A stretch of 64,000 bases of DNA. Source: Chondrinema litorale (GTDB lineage Bacteria; Bacteroidota; Bacteroidia; Cytophagales; Flammeovirgaceae). Positions 63,145-64,000 of this stretch are shown one piece after another. The DNA lies in contig NZ_CP111043.1 in NCBI RefSeq assembly GCF_026250525.1, positions 3,485,001 to 3,549,000 on the forward strand, in the 5' to 3' direction. Each line of letters begins with the position of its first letter. Position 1 is the stretch's first letter. The position numbers and the translations under genes were made by a program. The notes beneath the pieces were generated by a model that was not told the DNA's origin, did not search any database, and saw only the letters and a program-made list of their open reading frames with translations.

Positions 63145-64000
63145 TGAAATTAATTAAAACTACGGGGCTTATACTGTTTATTACAGGCTTTATAACCTTT
63201 AATTACACCTTCTTTTTGTCTAATTATGAGCTTACAAGAAACATTGTAAGCGAGCAAATTCCCGATGGCTTACAAGAGTCTTTTACTCAAGAAGCATCAA
63301 GCATTATTGATAATACCATTTCTTCATCTTTTAAATTTATTGCTGAGTTAGACAAAGCATTTGAGACTATAAATGCGCAAGTACTAGATGCTTATGCAGT
63401 GAGCGATAATGAGTTGGATGAGCTGCTAAACGCTGCCCAAAAAGATGGGCAATATGTATTAACAGAAGATGTGGTAAAATCGGTTTTTAATGGTAACGAT
63501 GAAGCAACTGCATTTAAACAAAAAGCAATTATCGATTATGGGAGCTGGCTTTTTGGAACTACATATTCTACAAAAGATGAGTTGAATAATAACCTGTCAG
63601 GTGTGGTAGATAACATACGAAAATATGGCATTATTAATCAAAAAGGATTTGATAGATACAAGATAAAAGACATCAAAACTTCTATTACAAAAGCTGCTAC
63701 TAAAAGTCCAGTAAAGGATAATCCGTGGTTATTTATATTACTTACTTATGGTTTGTGCATCGTTGGGGCGAGTATGTACATTTTGCCAAAGTTAAATGAA
63801 GGAAAGCCGGGAATTAAGAATAATGGCATATTTAAGAGTGCCATGCATAATAAAGGCTGGTTAGGGATTTTAACAGGTACTTACCTTATACTTTTCTATA
63901 TATTTTTATACTACTATCCAGAATATATGCTCAACTGGATAATAATGGTAGATCCGATTAGTATTTTGCTAAAAGGGAGTAATGGTGGCAGATTTTTCCT
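63145..64000 (+). CDS. Polytopic membrane protein, possible 4Fe-4S binding protein, cut by window edge
   Basis: An ATG at 63145 opens a frame with no stop to base 64000 (285 codons). The N-terminus has one hydrophobic helix (about 6-26), followed by a soluble helical domain (27-190). A second helix follows N-P-W-L-F-I-L-L-T-Y-G (about 192-215), then I-K-N-N-G-I-F-K-S and N-K-G-W-L-G-I-L-T-G-T-Y-L-I-L-F-Y (about 240-262). This pattern reminds me of large Bacteroidota membrane proteins with FeS-binding domains further on. The cysteine clusters that would prove it lie beyond the window. Confidence 0.6.

Noticed and set aside
1..64000. tRNA, rRNA, CRISPR arrays, insertion sequences, prophage or integrase genes
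   Set aside because: I looked for cloverleaf-like arms, spaced direct repeats, transposase or integrase motifs on both strands and found none that hold up by eye; a tRNAscan or Rfam search would be decisive.

Overview
The window is a chromosomal segment of an AT-rich member of the Bacteroidota, most likely of the class Cytophagia (Flammeovirga/Marivirga/Fulvivirga-like). This rests on a PorQ type IX secretion gene, two 7TMR-DISM histidine kinases, DUF1684, DUF6090 and PorT-like proteins, an ABC permease fused to an M1 peptidase, a CusA-TolC fusion, and several boxes matching the TAnnTTTG -7 element of Bacteroidota. The genus cannot be fixed from the sequence alone. I saw no tRNA, rRNA, CRISPR array, insertion sequence or prophage.

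Layout. 1-4.6 kb: a cut-off acyltransferase-like gene, a YciI protein, a fused AdoMet decarboxylase/spermidine synthase and a hybrid histidine kinase. 4.7-9.3 kb: an ABC ATPase with its permease-peptidase partner. 9.6-15.3 kb: a lipoprotein, a frameshifted orphan gene, a small membrane protein, typA, a beta-barrel protein and a YheT-type hydrolase. 15.5-20.3 kb: a DUF151/UVR nuclease-like protein, dnaB, and the cell-wall pair mpl-murB. 20.6-26.9 kb: DUF6090, DUF58, DUF1684, radC, YceI and a GAF-PAS protein. 27-35.8 kb: a CLC chloride-transport protein, then a signalling block of two tandem membrane kinases divergent from a Crp/Fnr regulator and an NtrC-type response regulator. 35.7-37.9 kb: hydrolase, TetR and GNAT genes, with two near-identical TetR-type operators. 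38-44.6 kb: a heavy-metal efflux operon of a small metal-ligand-rich protein, RND pump fused to TolC, adaptor and rhodanese. 44.6-64 kb: mostly housekeeping genes (S4 protein, rsgA, recR, clpS, mutL, ettA, accA, rlmN, def, ruvX, hslU, porQ), plus a glycosyltransferase, a DUF349 protein, a PiT-like transporter, a TonB-domain protein and a cut-off membrane protein that resembles FeS-binding proteins.

Points that stand out: two broken genes absent from simple ORF calling (a frameshift at about 10.62 kb and an in-frame TAA at 45,167 in a secreted SH3 protein); the paired 16-bp TetR operators; a 17-bp dyad in front of the NtrC-type regulator; the signal peptide buried inside the RND-TolC fusion; altered active-site residues in the spermidine synthase, CLC and MutL proteins; and two long hairpin-forming intergenic elements (13.44-13.54 kb and 59.68-59.76 kb). 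I found no clear defence island or wholly new multi-gene system. The most promising leads for something undescribed are the signalling block at 28.8-35.8 kb and the metal-efflux operon with its rhodanese.
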